From: Azolla caroliniana
Lineage: Eukaryota; Polypodiophyta
DNA length: 64,000 nt
Reading direction: 5' to 3'
NCBI GenBank assembly: GCA_043228905.1
Contig: JBHGNT010000005.1
Coordinates: 20,894,001-20,958,000 of the forward strand
Positions 1 through 12,559 of this stretch are shown here, piece by piece (the stretch's first letter is position 1; every line of letters begins with the position of its first letter). The notes beneath the pieces are model-generated. The model saw nothing but the letters and a program-made list of their open reading frames with translations. It had not been told where the DNA came from and did no database searches. The translations under genes were made by a program, and so were the position numbers.

Positions 1-116
1 ATTCTAATGTGAAGTTTATTGAAGATAAGTAGCATCCTAAAATGGAGCTTTCTTTGCAGAGATCTTGGTATAGATTAAAGGGCTAACTTTTGTTTTATTC
101 ATGGAAACAAGGTTAG

Positions 117-3100
117 GGGTTATCAACCAGATATTCTTCATGTACATGAATGGCAAACTAGTGGTTTGCCTTTGCTTTACTGGGATATCTACCATCATCT
201 TTCCTTGAAGGTTAAAGCCTGAAACTCTCTGTTATATTCTGATTTCCAAATATCCTTTTGCTACGAATTTTATATGTGAATTATTGTTTCAGAAGCCCAG
301 AATTGTGTTGACCATTCATAACATGGAGCACTATGGGGAATGCAGGCAAGATTCCTAGATTCTATCTATTTTGAGATTCTAAGAATAAAAAGCCTTGTGA
401 TTGTGTGCAGAGTGGAGCAGTTGGATGCATGTGGTTTAGATGGCCAATCGTACTGCACCCTTGAGAAGGCAAGTTATCTTAGTCTAAAATAAGAGAAACA
501 TATATTCTCTGTTAATAATGGACAAAGTATATTGTCTACATACTTTTGAATAACCTAAAGAGATAGTGTAAAATATCAAGTGCCCTTAATTTTGATATTA
601 TGGCAAGCCCATCTAGCAAGCTATAAATTTAAAGAGCAAGAACAGAACAATTAAACAATAATCTTATGCTTCATAAAGAGAGTAGTATATGTAATCTCCC
701 ATTGCCTTATGACAACATGTTAATCATCAGTTCCGTCAAGTGATATCATGCAAATAAGTTGATGTTTGTTTCCTTTTAAATGGATGTAATGTTGTTTTTT
801 GCAGGCTATTGATGATCGTACAATAGGTCATAATCCAGAGAGATTGAGCCTGTTGAAAGGTGGGATTGTGTACAGTAATGCTGTCACGTGAGTAATGCAA
901 CATTATCTGTAGTTTGTTTATTTCTCATTGGACCAATGAGCTCCTTATTGTGTTTAAAATGGATGGAAGTTCACTTCCAAGGTACTCCAATACTAGAAAC
1001 AATGAAAAAGCATGTCTTGGCTCATTTGGCTACCCATATTTAGTTTCTAAGAAACAACTCATAACCGAGCCATCTGACGTGGTTTAAAATGAAGAGTAGA
1101 AGATATTAATGATTTATTATGCTTGTGGGTTTGGACATATAACCACCGTTGCCCAATTATTAACAAAAACTTCAATTGCTCCACAAGTTATAACTTCTAT
1201 TCCAAACTATCAGATTAAAGACGTAGGCTCCTATTTTGAATGATATATTTAAGGATCTTCTTTCGTAGGAGATTATTGGAAGTATTTTATGGACTTCAAT
1301 GTCTGAACCCTAAAACAAATAGATTCTCAACCATTAATGTAGAAGTAATTACCAAAGGCATTCCTTTTCAGGATAGATAGATATTTTTTGAACAAACTTT
1401 TGAGCAACTGATTAGAGTATTCTGAAGTTTTCCATGGATTTCAATCAGTCTCCCATAAATGTCAAAAAAGATACAGAAGATGAATTGTGATCCATAATAT
1501 GCTAATCAGGCGCTCAAAAGTTTGTTCAAAATTTCATAAAACCACCAATATGATGTCCTCGCTTTGAGATTAGAGATTCTGAAGAAAGATTTCTCTTTCT
1601 ATTGAGAAAACAGGACAGTCTCACCAACTTATGCAACTGAAACCCTATGCTCAGATTGGCTGGCAAGCACACTGCTAAGGCACAAAGATAAGTAAGTTAG
1701 TTTTCACATTCCTTTATATTTCCTTTAATATATGAATTACTAATGGATGGTCACGTCTTAGATATTCTGGGATACTGAATGGAATAGACACAACTTTATG
1801 GGATCCTTCGCGAGATCCATACTTACCTGTAAACTATGACGGTAAGTCAGAAATTCATTATTATGCATAAAAAATAGGAATAACTACACCATGAAACTTT
1901 AGATTTTGTTTTCTAGCATCCAATGTGGAAGGGAAGCAACTTTGCAAAGAGTATGTCCAGAGAGGACTTGGTATGGAAATATGTTCATCTAAGAGCAAAC
2001 CATCACCTATCATTGTTTGCATTACTCGATTGGTGGCACAAAAAGGAATTCATTTGATACGCTATGCAATTGACCGCATAGAGAAACTTGTGAGCTCACT
2101 GTATATGCCTTGTTTAGTTCCTTATTGAATCATATTGGATATTTCGTTTGAGCAACCTTTTCCCTGTTGTTTAATATTTGTTTTAGGGTGGGCAATTCAT
2201 TTTGCTAGGCACGTCTCCAGATAGGCGAATTCAAGGAGAATTTGAAAACCTTGTGCATCAGGTAAACGGAAAACCTGCTTAGAGAATATTTGATGAGGAT
2301 ATTCTAAAGCATGTTAATGGCAGCAAGTTAGACTGTTAAGTACAAGAAAGATGACTTGGCGATAGGCACATTCTTTTTATTTCCATGTAAGCGTTTCTAT
2401 TTTTCCTCATTAATAGAAAAGAATATGTTCGTATTTCAGTACAAGGAGAGCAAGGGAATAAGACTTCTATTAACATACAGGCATGCATCTGCTTTTTGAG
2501 ATATGCATTTTTTGTCTGAAAATAATTTATAACTCATGTTTGTTGCTTTGAAGCAGTGAAGAACTGGCTCACATGCTTTATGCTGCAGCAGATTTTGTAT
2601 TGGTTCCTTCTATGTATGAGCCATGCGGTCTTACACAAATGATTGGAATGCGTTATGGAGCAGTATGGAATTTCTACTATAGCAACATTTGAGTTCAAAA
2701 TTTTAAAGACTTGAAAAGCTTATATGTACCTTGGTCCTTCTCTTTCTCTGACACTGGCAATGCGTAACATCTTTAACAGATTCCAATTGTCCGAAAAACT
2801 GGGGGCCTAGCTGATACCGTTTATGATATGGATGATGGATACAATTCAGAGAGAGCTAATGGGTATGTTATATTTTAGCTCATCTTCCCATCTATGATGG
2901 GACTTTTATGCATTATGATTGCTAGAACCTCCCTTCCATCATTGTCCCATGTGTACTATTTATTTTTGGAATTGATTTGAACATCTCCAAGTAAAACCCA
3001 CTAATAGTTGGTAAAATACATAGTATAGAAAAAAAACCTTGATTTGGTTATTGCAAAGTAATATTGAACATATTGGAAACTGTTATTTCTAGTCAAGGAG

Positions 3101-3789
3101 GGACTATAGAAGAGTCTTGAAATAGGGGTATATGGATTCAAAGGAGGGAGCTATAACCATGTACTACCTTTATTTTCCCATCATTAGGACCATTATTAGA
3201 TTCTTCACCTGGGATGCACATCAATGTATACAGTATTTACATTACTATGGACCGACGAATGCACAATTCCATAATTTACATTTATATTTATTTATTTATT
3301 AGCCTCAAAACCAACTATATATTGGAATGCTTGACATCAGATTTCATACCTTTTTCTTTTACAAGTAAAGCTTGTAATGTTCTATTTACAGGTTTGTATT
3401 TCAAGGGATAGATGAAGGATCATTAGAAAATGCATTGCAGCGTGCCTTTGAGTATTTTTCAAAAGGTGAGTGGCTCGATGAAGATGGTGAAGGATGATAG
3501 GAGGAAGAAAAGGAAGTAACTCGTAATAAAAATCCGTGACACATGTTGCTGATTTGTCATGTATAGGCATAATCATATTAGAAAAAGAGCGACAAAGCAA
3601 TCCATAATTGCGTGTTTTCTTTTCTCATACATACCAATGACCATTCTATTGAAAAAGTTGTGTGATTTGACTTTAGAATCAGATGAATGGACGAACCTAG
3701 TGTCGAAGGTCATGTGCATTGACAATAGCTGGAATAAATCGGCAAGAGACTATGTGGCACTATACAAATCTGTTCGAGTCAATGGATGA
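117..3789 (+). CDS. Starch synthase (GT5 family), 3' part of a split gene
   Basis: The product transfers glucose from ADP-glucose to growing alpha-glucan chains in plastids. Thirteen exons could be joined in phase: about 117-210, 293-345, 411-468, 805-887, 1614-1691, 1762-1841, 1917-2089, 2187-2261, 2440-2480, 2557-2662, 2780-2862, 3392-3465 and 3677-3789 (TGA). Visible motifs are [83 protein letters not shown] and the distal KTGGL motif, so the C-terminal half of the GT-B fold is complete. The 5' end, including the N-terminal K-x-G-G-L motif and any transit peptide, lies outside the window. Bases 4-30 read SNVKFIEDK, like the GT5 VxFIE region, but a stop follows, so the exon just before 117 is unresolved and could be damaged. 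The sequence fits the SSIII/IV/V group, best an SSV-like isoform from memory; the isoform is inference. Three introns have GC donors. Confidence 0.88.
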
Positions 3790-5536
3790 CCTGCAAAACT
3801 GAAATTTTGACACATCAATGTGTATTTCCTTTTCATTTGTATCCCTCCATATCCATCCATGCATCTAAAATTGATACAAATGAGCCTAATATGTAGTTAA
3901 TTAGTACTAGCCCTGCACATTGTAGCCATATGTAGTTTTTTGTATTAATCACTGTTACCATATGAACTCTCAAATAATACACAGATGAGCAAAAAAGCCG
4001 CCTGGGACTGACGATTGTCGTTGGCATTGGCGTGCTTAAGCCCAACTAATTTTCCGTAAGTGTAGTTTCGTTGATATAAGCATTTATAATGATTGGAAAT
4101 GAATAAATTGTATGGTGTTTGACTTGTCATTGAAAAGAAAATAAGCATTTGCGGTGCTTGCATCTAGAGTACGAAGAAAAACAAATATACTGCTTCAATT
4201 CTCAAGTATGTATTGGACATCATCCAACAAAATTAATGTTTTGATAGTTGCCTATACTTTGTTTGGTTTTCCTTACAAGCATATGCTTGGCCACTTAAGA
4301 TATCACAAAGATACATTGGTAATAAGTTGTAAACTTTTTGTTAGCCTGTCAATGTTGTATGGACTTTTTATTTAATTTCCTTTATTGTTGGTGGTTGAAA
4401 TTCAAAGAAATTCAAGCTTAGTATCAACCTCAAGGGGTCTCCTCTCTCATCCCATGTCATATGAGATAAGTCCATTATGCATGTGTAATTATTATTTGTT
4501 TAATTTATCACATTGAATTTATGCTAATGTTCAAAAAATCCTATATTTATTCTATGTATGTGCTTTGCAAAATGCTCCAAAAACTGTGAAGGAAGTGCTA
4601 ACATATGTAGTGCATTATTGTAGCACCAAATGTTCCAAAAACTATTCAAGGTGCTAATAAGATAGGGACTTAATAATGTGGTCTCGCTGTGCTTCAGATG
4701 TTTACTTTTAATTTCAAACTTTATAGATGTTGTGCGATAATCATACGAATATTGGTGAGTCACGCAAAACAACATTGTGCAATTGTATATCGTACACAAA
4801 AGAATTGAATATTAATAGATTGTAAGGTATCACATTCTCCTTTTTGGACTAATATTGATGAACAATAGGAAGGATTGAGTGAAGCAAATTGATTCAATAC
4901 ATCAATGCTAGTAAATCAATCATCACTAAACATATTACACGTGTAATGTTGGTAAATTTTGATAATGCTTTTGGAACCTAGGAAATAATGTGTCCACATC
5001 TTTAGAGTATGGATTTTGCGAAATTCCTCCTCCATCTGTTTCTATCCATATGAGTTATATTTTGAATAGTTATTTTCATGTTTCCTACCATTGGACAAAA
5101 TGAGATAGTAATTTGTAAGTCCCCATAATAGCAACAATCAACCCCATCGTTAAAATTATGAGTGGTATTCGCTGATTGTAATCTCCATGCAATGTGGCAA
5201 TTTCGAAGATTGACAAGAGTGGTTAGAGTGATTGTAATTTCAATGTGATGGTGCAAACATACTTGGTGTTGATCAGCCAGTCGGCCTTAAAAAAGCAAAG
5301 GTCATGTATGAACCACATATACAACATAGAAGACTTAAAACATTTAAGTGATGGCCAAGTATGAAGTAAATATACAACATAGAAGACTCTTGGCTATGCA
5401 GAGGGTTCTATATGTATTTCATTCGTTCGTGTTTCCCAAACCAACATAAAAGACTTTGTGACTACCGTAGAAGGATTGTATACATATGTATAATTCCTTG
5501 AGTTTCTCAACCACCGGAAGCAAAGGTAAGCATGTT
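3790..5536. other. AT-rich intergenic stretch, no gene seen
   Basis: This holds the 3' UTR of the starch synthase gene and then AT-rich DNA. The short ORFs here show no recognisable domain and overlap on both strands. A loosely repeated phrase about ATACAACATAGAAGACT occurs near 5319 and 5371. Nothing else is supported. Confidence 0.6.
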
Positions 5537-5695
5537 ACTTGGTACATATATAGCAGTTAAAATACAAACTTTAAAAGGTTTATGACAATGTACTTGGTGG
5601 TATAGTAGTTAAAATATAAACTTTAAAAGGTCATGACAAGTGGACTTGGTACATATATAGTAGTTAAAATACAAAGTTTTAAAAGGTCATGACAA
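5537..5695. repeat. Three tandem copies of a ~53-bp unit
   Basis: Units begin at 5537, 5592 and 5644 with ACTTGG and continue through TATAGTAGTTAAAAT and TTTAAAAGGTCATGACAA. Spacing is 55 and 52 bp. The array ends just before the tRNA-Met gene, downstream in tRNA orientation. No coding potential is seen. Confidence 0.75.
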
Positions 5696-5707
5696 ATAAA
5701 TGGATTT

Positions 5708-5792
5708 TGGGGTGAGAGAGGCTCGAACTCTCGACCTCAGGATACCTCAGGAGCTATGAGACCTACGCGCTAGCCAACTGCGCCACCACCCC
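5708..5792 (-). tRNA. trnM-CAT: Elongator tRNA-Met (CAT) with intron
   Basis: Read on the minus strand it starts GGGGTGGTGGCGCAGTTGG (A box) and ends with the B-box arm GAGAGTTCGAGCCTCTC and a 7-bp acceptor stem closing GGGGTGG to its complement, with A as discriminator. The anticodon CAT sits in TCTCATA. An 11-nt intron (GCTCCTGAGGT) follows one base after the anticodon, and its removal gives a normal 7-nt loop (CTCATAA) and a stem with the U-U pair at 31-39. This is the standard architecture of plant elongator tRNA-Met, which with tRNA-Tyr is one of the two intron-bearing nuclear tRNAs of plants. A run of T on the minus strand serving as Pol III terminator was not obvious directly after the gene. 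Confidence 0.95.
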
Positions 5793-6083
5793 ATTTGATG
5801 ACATAGTTTCAAATATTTAATTATTTATATGTCTTTACACTCTATAAAACAACACAACCTACACACTACATAATGCATAATGTCTATTTATATGTGTATG
5901 TCTTGCTCCCCTCCTATACCCCAAATTTGTAGCTGATTTGTTATCACCTCACTCACGAATGTCTCACGTGCCGTACTCTTAGAGATACTGTTTGAGTTCC
6001 ATTTGGTTCTGTCGGCATTATTAGTCTCGTCAGGGGTCGTGCGGAACGTTTTGCCTCTTTTCAAAGAGAATGAGAATGTCAAC

Positions 6084-6115
6084 AACATATACATATACAT
6101 ATACATATACATATT

Positions 6116-6175
<60 letters not shown>

Positions 6176-6176
6176 T
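6084..6176. repeat. (CATATA)n microsatellite
   Basis: About fifteen near-perfect CATATA hexamers occur with a single interruption (CATATTCATATA near 6110). Bases 5793-6083 and 6177-6620 on either side hold no gene that I can support, only AT-rich DNA and a short GA run near 6581-6600. Confidence 0.95.
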
Positions 6177-6620
6177 GTTTTCCCCACTTACATAGAGTTC
6201 TTGTTTTTATTTGTGCGAGGAATCAAGCATATGATTGGTCAATTGGAGGAATCCATCATTTTGGGTCCTTCCTGTTCTAACAATTGTGACCCTTTTTTGC
6301 GTACTCCACCAGACTTCTTTTGTGATATGCTTGGGCAAGTGCGGAGTGGGGCAATGGGGTGGTTGTCAAATATTGAATGCCATAATTCACGCATGTACGC
6401 GTACACATATGTACATATATAAAATAGAGAGGATTCAAACACATACATACATATTACACACATGTATATAAATAGAGAGAGAATTCAATCAATTTGAGTT
6501 TGATTAACTAACCACCTCACACCACACTCTTCACAAGATCAAAATTTCACAAAAAAACAAAGAGATAAAATAGATAGATAGAGAGAGAGTGAGAGAGAGA
6601 CAACTAATCCCCCCACCCCA

Positions 6621-6833
6621 CATACATACATACATACATAATGATACAACATACACACACACACATACATAACATATATAATTATTGATACAATACACAC
6701 ACACACACACATACATGCATGCATGCATGCATACACACATGCATACACACACACACACACACACATACATATACTCACACACACACACACACACACACAC
6801 TCATACATACATATACTCACACACACTCATACA

Positions 6834-6865
<32 letters not shown>

Positions 6866-6877
6866 CTCACACACACA

Positions 6878-6921
<44 letters not shown>

Positions 6922-6957
6922 TACATACATACATATACTCACACACTCATACATACA

Positions 6958-6989
<32 letters not shown>

Positions 6990-7067
6990 CTCTCTCTCTC
7001 TCTCTCAAACACACACACACACACTGTACACATACATATACATATACATATACATACACACACATGC
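6621..7067. repeat. Compound CATA / CA / CATG / TC microsatellite field
   Basis: About 450 bp of alternating CATA tetramers and CA dinucleotides, with a CATG block near 6715-6732, a short TC run near 6990-7006 and CATATA at the right end. It lies immediately upstream of the pyroglutamyl peptidase start codon (7280), so it occupies that gene's promoter or leader region. Translated ORFs here (His/Thr/Tyr or Cys/Val repeats) are artefacts. Confidence 0.95.
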
Positions 7068-7279
7068 ATCCAGTATGTTGATCACATATCCCTGTCTGCG
7101 TGATTTATGTATATATGTTATGTATGCATATGTATCTCATCAACATCACAACCCAACAAAAAAGATCAATCAATTTTTGCTGAACGATGGATTCTTGAGG
7201 TTGACTTTATTTAGATCTAACCTTATATAACAATTAGCACCCAATTCTTCTTCGCCTTCTTCTTCATTCTTGAGATCAG

Positions 7280-8074
7280 ATGGGTTCTGAAGCTCCTGCT
7301 CCTCATCCTTGTCTGGTGTTGCACATCACAGGATTCAAGCGATTCAAAGGTGTGGATGAGAACCCAACAGAATCAATAATGGTTGCGCTGAAGGAAGCTC
7401 TGGTGGGCAGGAAGGAGGAGAAGCAGAAAGAGGGGAATCTATTATCAGAATCTGTTAAGTTGCCATGGGGAATACGGATCGGCAGCGTTACGATTCTGGA
7501 AGTGGGCGGCTATGGTGCGTTGCCGGCTCTCCAGAACCTGCTAGATTCTGCACTCACGGAGAAGAACACAAACGGATTGATTGATGAACAAATAGTTTGG
7601 GTACTTCACATGATTTGGTTTCCCAATCTACTGTCTGTCTTTATGTAGCCTCATAATGGTTTGATTCATTCACATATTATGTGGATCATCAATACCAATT
7701 GCTTCATATGTATCAGTATGTATGTATGTATGTATGTATGTATGTATGTATGTATGTATGTATGTATGTATCTGTGTGTGTATGTATGTATGTATGTATG
7801 TATGTATGTGTGTATGTATGTATGTGTGTGTGTGTGTGTGTATGTGTGTGTGTGTGTATGTATGTGTGCGTGTGTGTGTATGTATGCATGTGTGTTTGTG
7901 TGTGTATGTATGTATGTTTGTGTGTATGTATGTATGTTTGTATGTATGTATGTATGTATGTATGTATGTGTGTGTGTGTATGTGTGTTTGTGTGTGTATG
8001 TATGTATGTTTGTGTGTATGTATGTATGTATGTATGTATGTATGTGTGTGTGTATGTATGTATGTATGTATGTA

Positions 8075-8111
<37 letters not shown>

Positions 8112-9549
8112 ATGTGTGTTTGTGTATGCATGCATGTGTGTTTGTGTATGTATGTATGTATGTTTATATGGATGTATGTATGCGTGTGTATGTATGCATG
8201 CATGCATGCATGCATGTATGTATGTATGTATGTATGTATGTATGTATGTATGTATGCGTGTATGTATGTGTGTATGTATGTATGTGTGTAATGTATGCAT
8301 GTATGTATATGTATATGTATATGTATGTATGTATGTTCTCCCTTTACAATTGTTTTCTTTGTCTTTATATTATATCCTTGGGCCACCCCATGATTGGTTT
8401 GAATGAGGAGATTGTATGAGTCCCTAATTTCCTTGTATCGATCATCTAGAATTTCGAGTTTCTCGTTTGGGTCACTTCGATCATGGGGTCATTATGTCCA
8501 CTACTTTCCTTCAATCGTAAAGAACTAAGTCCATGATGGTTGAATATAAAGAACTACTACTACTACTAGAAAAGAAGACTAAATCGTTGACAATTTGAAC
8601 GTAACCAAAAGACAAATGTTCAACATTCCTAGTTGTCTTTGTAATGAACCACATGTTCATGTAGAATGGTTACTCTATGCATGTTGATGTAAATATAACA
8701 CAAATTTGCTTCGGATATAACTTACATAGGCTTTGTAGAGACTAATTTAGTTGTTTGATGACATTTAAATGGTTTTTTAATCTTCTTGCTATTCCATTCA
8801 TAGATACATATGGGGGTCAATAGCGGAGCAAGCCGGTTTGCTATTGAGAGGCGGGCTATGAATGAGGCTACATTTCGTTGTGCTGATGAATTGGGTTGGC
8901 AGCCTCAAGTATGTAGATAAGAAATTTGATGGATGGATTGAAAGATTTTTACTTCCATTTGAGCAAAAAAACAAAATGCCCCCGCCAATGCATATTTTCA
9001 AATGTCACATTGATGGATTGGTATATTTTTACTTCTAGTCCAACAAAAGCAAAATGCCTCATGTTATCTTTTCAATGTCACAGAGAGCACCGGTTGTACA
9101 CAAGGACGGTGAGATCTCAAATTCAAGGGAGGTAATTTCGAGTCTCCATAAACTTGCCACAAAGAAAATGGTCCAATTGTAACGACACACTTTATTTTAG
9201 ATCCCAAAACTCACACGAAAATCAGATCCAAATTTTGTTATATATGTGAATTAGAGAAATTTATGGACTTTTTGGACCTTAAAACGATTCATCAATCTCG
9301 CAGACAACTATTCCAGTGGCGGAGCTTGTGGATACCTTATCAAGCAAAGGCTATGATGTGATGGTTTCAAACGACGCGGGACGATTTGTGTGCAATTACG
9401 TATACTACCAATCACTCTACCATGCATCATTGCATGGAACAAAATCCTTATTCGTGCATGTTCCTCTCTTCAATAAGATCGACAAGAACACACAATTCCA
9501 ATTCACCATCTCGTTGTTTGAGGCACTCGCTTCATTGCGTAGCCTATGA
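7280..9549 (+). CDS. Pyroglutamyl peptidase I-like cysteine peptidase (family C15)
   Basis: Family C15 removes N-terminal pyroglutamate from peptides in the cytosol. Four exons join in phase: 7280-7600, 8804-8908, 9084-9131 and 9304-9549 (stop TGA), giving 239 residues, slightly longer than the usual 215-220 because of a Lys/Glu-rich insertion near residues 40-55. All introns are GT-AG. The N-terminal strand HITGFKRFKGVDENPT, the GVNSGASRFAIE block and FRCADELGW are typical of the plant enzymes. The catalytic triad looks intact: Glu in FAIERRAMN, Cys in DAGRFVCNYVYY and His in SLFVHVPLF. The start is the ATG at 7280, matching the MGSE-type start of plant homologues. Intron 1 (about 1.2 kb) contains a very long TATG microsatellite. 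The small third exon is RAPVVHKDGEISNSRE. Identification is from memory of the family, with high certainty. Confidence 0.93.
7716..8336. repeat. (TATG)n/(TG)n microsatellite inside intron 1 of the C15 gene
   Basis: About 620 bp of TATG tetramers interrupted by TG runs and occasional CATG. It fills half of the intron between 7600 and 8804. All reading frames stay open because the unit lacks stops, so the long Met/Tyr/Val/Cys ORFs on both strands are not genes. Confidence 0.97.
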
Positions 9550-10620
9550 TTCTTCTTCTTTATCTACGACACACACACAAACAAAAGTGTGTTGATCTCT
9601 TGCTTGTTTCATTACTATGCACACCCACACATTGTGGTACTAGTAAAACCTTAACCAACAAATTTGTTTTCGTATTATATCATATCTTATTGATGATTCA
9701 AAGCCACATTTCCGCTTCCTCTTTTAGTATACAAATATCATGCTGAAATAATGACACCAGTAAAATAGTCTTGGTGCTACACCACAACCCAATAGCCTTA
9801 CATTTTGAAGTAGTCTTGGCAAGAAAAAGATCCCTTCATGGCTTTGGAATGGGGCCACAACTAAAAGAAATGTCAAAGTACATAGTGATGCTAAAAAGAC
9901 TTGAGACCTTTGAGTCCACAAGATGTCAAGCTCTATCATAATTCTAATGTGTTGCATGGGTCCTATTCTCTCTCCCTCTCTCTCTAGTGCCTTTAATTGT
10001 GTTTGGCAATATTATCATAATCTTCACCCATCTTGTAAACAAAAAATATTAAATAACACCACGTATCAAGTTGAATACATGACCTTTTGACTATAATTTC
10101 ATTCATATACATGGTACAAAATAACTTGTCGACGCTAACAACAAACTATTGTGCAAAATGTAAACTGAACGAACTCTTGCTTTGCCTTACAAAGAAGCTT
10201 TGTAAGAGCAAAAAGTTACATCAAATGCATGACCATTTATTTGCCTTGGCATATATTTTTAGTAACTCAAATAGAGGTTCAAATCTTATTATTTTACCAG
10301 ATGTCTAGGTTGAAATATAGGGAGTTAAAAACATGATCTTTGGCTGTCACCAAACAACCTTACCAACTTAACTCACAAGTTATGCTTCCATATTTTTAAC
10401 CCATATATGATGGCTCCAATTACACTAATTTACTAGATGACCAAGGAACCCTATAGAAGCTCAACTCATGCACTCGGCATCTAATCAAGACCAATATAAA
10501 ATTTCAAAGATGTGAAATGACTCCAATTACATTAGTGGCATCCTTTTGAGAGTCATTTTTCACATAAGAATTTGTTTCCATACAACCTCATTTTGCTCTC
10601 CTACCCTTAACTTGTGATAC
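9550..10620. other. Intergenic, no gene seen
   Basis: This contains the 3' UTR of the C15 gene and then AT-rich sequence with a short CT run near 9965-9986. The small ORFs have no recognisable features. Confidence 0.6.
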
Positions 10621-10776
10621 CAATCTCAAAACAAATTGATAGTTTTAAATATCAATTTCAAAACGAATCAATAGTTTTCGATAACAATTTCAAACAATGA
10701 ATCGATAGTTTGTTATAACAATTTCAAAACAAATTGATAATTTTCTCCAACAATTTCAAAACAAATTGATAGTTTT
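10621..10776. repeat. Five tandem copies of a ~33-bp unit
   Basis: Copies begin at 10621, 10653, 10685, 10719 and 10751 with CAATTTCAAAACAAATTGAT or close variants and end in AGTTTT. Each unit contains a partial palindrome (CAATTT...AAATTG). Confidence 0.85.
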
Positions 10777-12040
10777 TTGTCTTGAGTCCTCTTGTCTCAC
10801 AGATATGACAATTTCCACAATTATATCACCAAGAAGATGCTTGTAATGAAATACAACTTTCAGACAAAAGCAAAAGAAAAGCTGGCCTTACTCATTCCAT
10901 TGACACAAGTAAAAGAAATCCATAACAATTCATGCAGATCCTGAAATGTAACACGACACATATCACAAATCTATGCAAAAGCAATGTATAGACAGGACAC
11001 AGAAAGATATGTGCAATAAATAAAAAAATCCTACAATCATTGATTTGAAGATGAAGACGAATTTTAGGGATCAAAATATATCGATTTTAGCCTGTTATAC
11101 TAAGCACTGAGAGCCTAGGAATCAATTACTTAAGGTTAATCCATTTGTTTGAATTTAACAATTCCATATCACTGATACCACTGTTCTACTAATATCTTTT
11201 GAGTATGCATAAATGGATGAAACCCAACAAATCCATCACTTATGTTTAACAATGCATCAATCCTCTCTATATATGCACATATATCTTTGAAGATGTGCAA
11301 AAGGACGAACCCATATAATATCAACAATTATGCATGGTATATTTTGTCAAATCAATCCTAGATGCTACCTTATGAACCAGTCACTTGTTGAGCTGCTGAA
11401 TAATCAATCAGTTCTTCAAATCCATCACTTCACCACCATTTACACATCTTTTTAAGCGCTTGAATTAACTAAATAACCCTAGAATACCTTACAAATCCAT
11501 AACTTCCAAACCACAATTTATGCATGTGTTTGAGCTTTTTAAACAGAAGAGGAGCAACATCATCTATCCATTCACATTCACTGGTTCAATACTGGTATCC
11601 ATTTACACATGCTCAGAGAAAACGGACCAAGGACTTATGAAATTGACTGTTGATTAAGAGACCCATACTTTCAGAGTTTTGAATCCAAGTATATATGTAT
11701 ATGTATATATATTAATTCATACATAGGTCCACCAATAAAAACTAGAAAATCTCTCCATTTATATATGGATCGGAACCATACCCACGTGGTAGTGAATCCT
11801 GGTGTAAATTCATACATAGATGCATCAAGCAAAATATACATATCCCTGTTTTCGAAGAAAACCCATCATCTTAAGCTGCACTCAGCTGCACCGACACAGA
11901 GGAAAGTTTGTGCATCAGAATATATATATATACATGGGAAGTTGAAAACTTATTGAAATAAATGGGCAACTATGTTTTAGATAGATTTGCCAAGAGAAAA
12001 AGCCAACAATTCAGAACCCTGGGAATCAAGACAACATACA
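10777..12040. other. AT-rich intergenic stretch, no gene seen
   Basis: Neither strand shows a domain or splice pattern that I can recognise. A short TATG/TATA microsatellite lies at 11690-11712. Confidence 0.55.
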
Positions 12041-12324
12041 CTTGCAAGTAACAATCGGCAACGGTTCGGTTTAATGCCTTAACAGTTTCAACGGTTCGGT
12101 TTCAACAGTCAGAAACTGCGGTTTAAATGGTTAAACGGTTAAATGGTTAAATGGTTAAATGGTTCGGTTTCAACAGTCAGAAACTGCGATTTATTTGGTT
12201 TAATGGTTAGAACTGAAAAATGTTTAACGGTTTTGTGGTTCGGTTCAGGTTTTTAAAAAAAATTAACGGTTCGGTTTTGACCCTCTCAAACCGAGCCGAA
12301 CTGTTGCCGATTGTTACGTGCAAG
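12041..12324. mobile_element. hAT-like MITE, copy 1
   Basis: The element body (12049-12316, 268 bp) starts TAACAATCGGCAACGGTTCGG and ends with its inverted form, CCGATTGTTA preceded by GAACTGTTG. The terminal repeats match over about 20 bp with one mismatch. It is flanked by 8-bp direct repeats, CTTGCAAG at 12041-12048 and CGTGCAAG at 12317-12324 (one mismatch), the duplication size of hAT transposons. The interior is a series of GGTTCGGTTT and AATGGTTAAA repeats with no coding capacity. Related copies lie at 14289 and 17197. Classification as hAT rests on the 8-bp duplication and termini, not on any transposase. Confidence 0.7.
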
Positions 12325-12559
12325 GCGACAACCAAAAGAAACAGACATGTAAATCACAGTCCAAAAGAAGAGCCCTTGATACACCGCCAGTCTAGAATAC
12401 ATCAAGTTTGAAACCCTAGAGAAAACAAATGCACTCATGCAATGAAAACAAGAAATCCGGGTCAGAACATATGCATGAAAGATGAAACACTAGATATAAG
12501 CGGTTGCCCAAATATATACATGGAAGGTGAAACCCTAGAACAAAACCAAGAAATCATTG

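Noticed and set aside
6531-7230. ORFs of up to 181 codons over the CATA/CA field
   Set aside because: Simple-sequence artefacts, open in several frames and on both strands.
7661-8419. Long ORFs on both strands (up to 252 codons) of Met/Tyr/Val/Cys or His/Thr repeats
   Set aside because: They are translations of a stop-free TATG/TG microsatellite within an intron.
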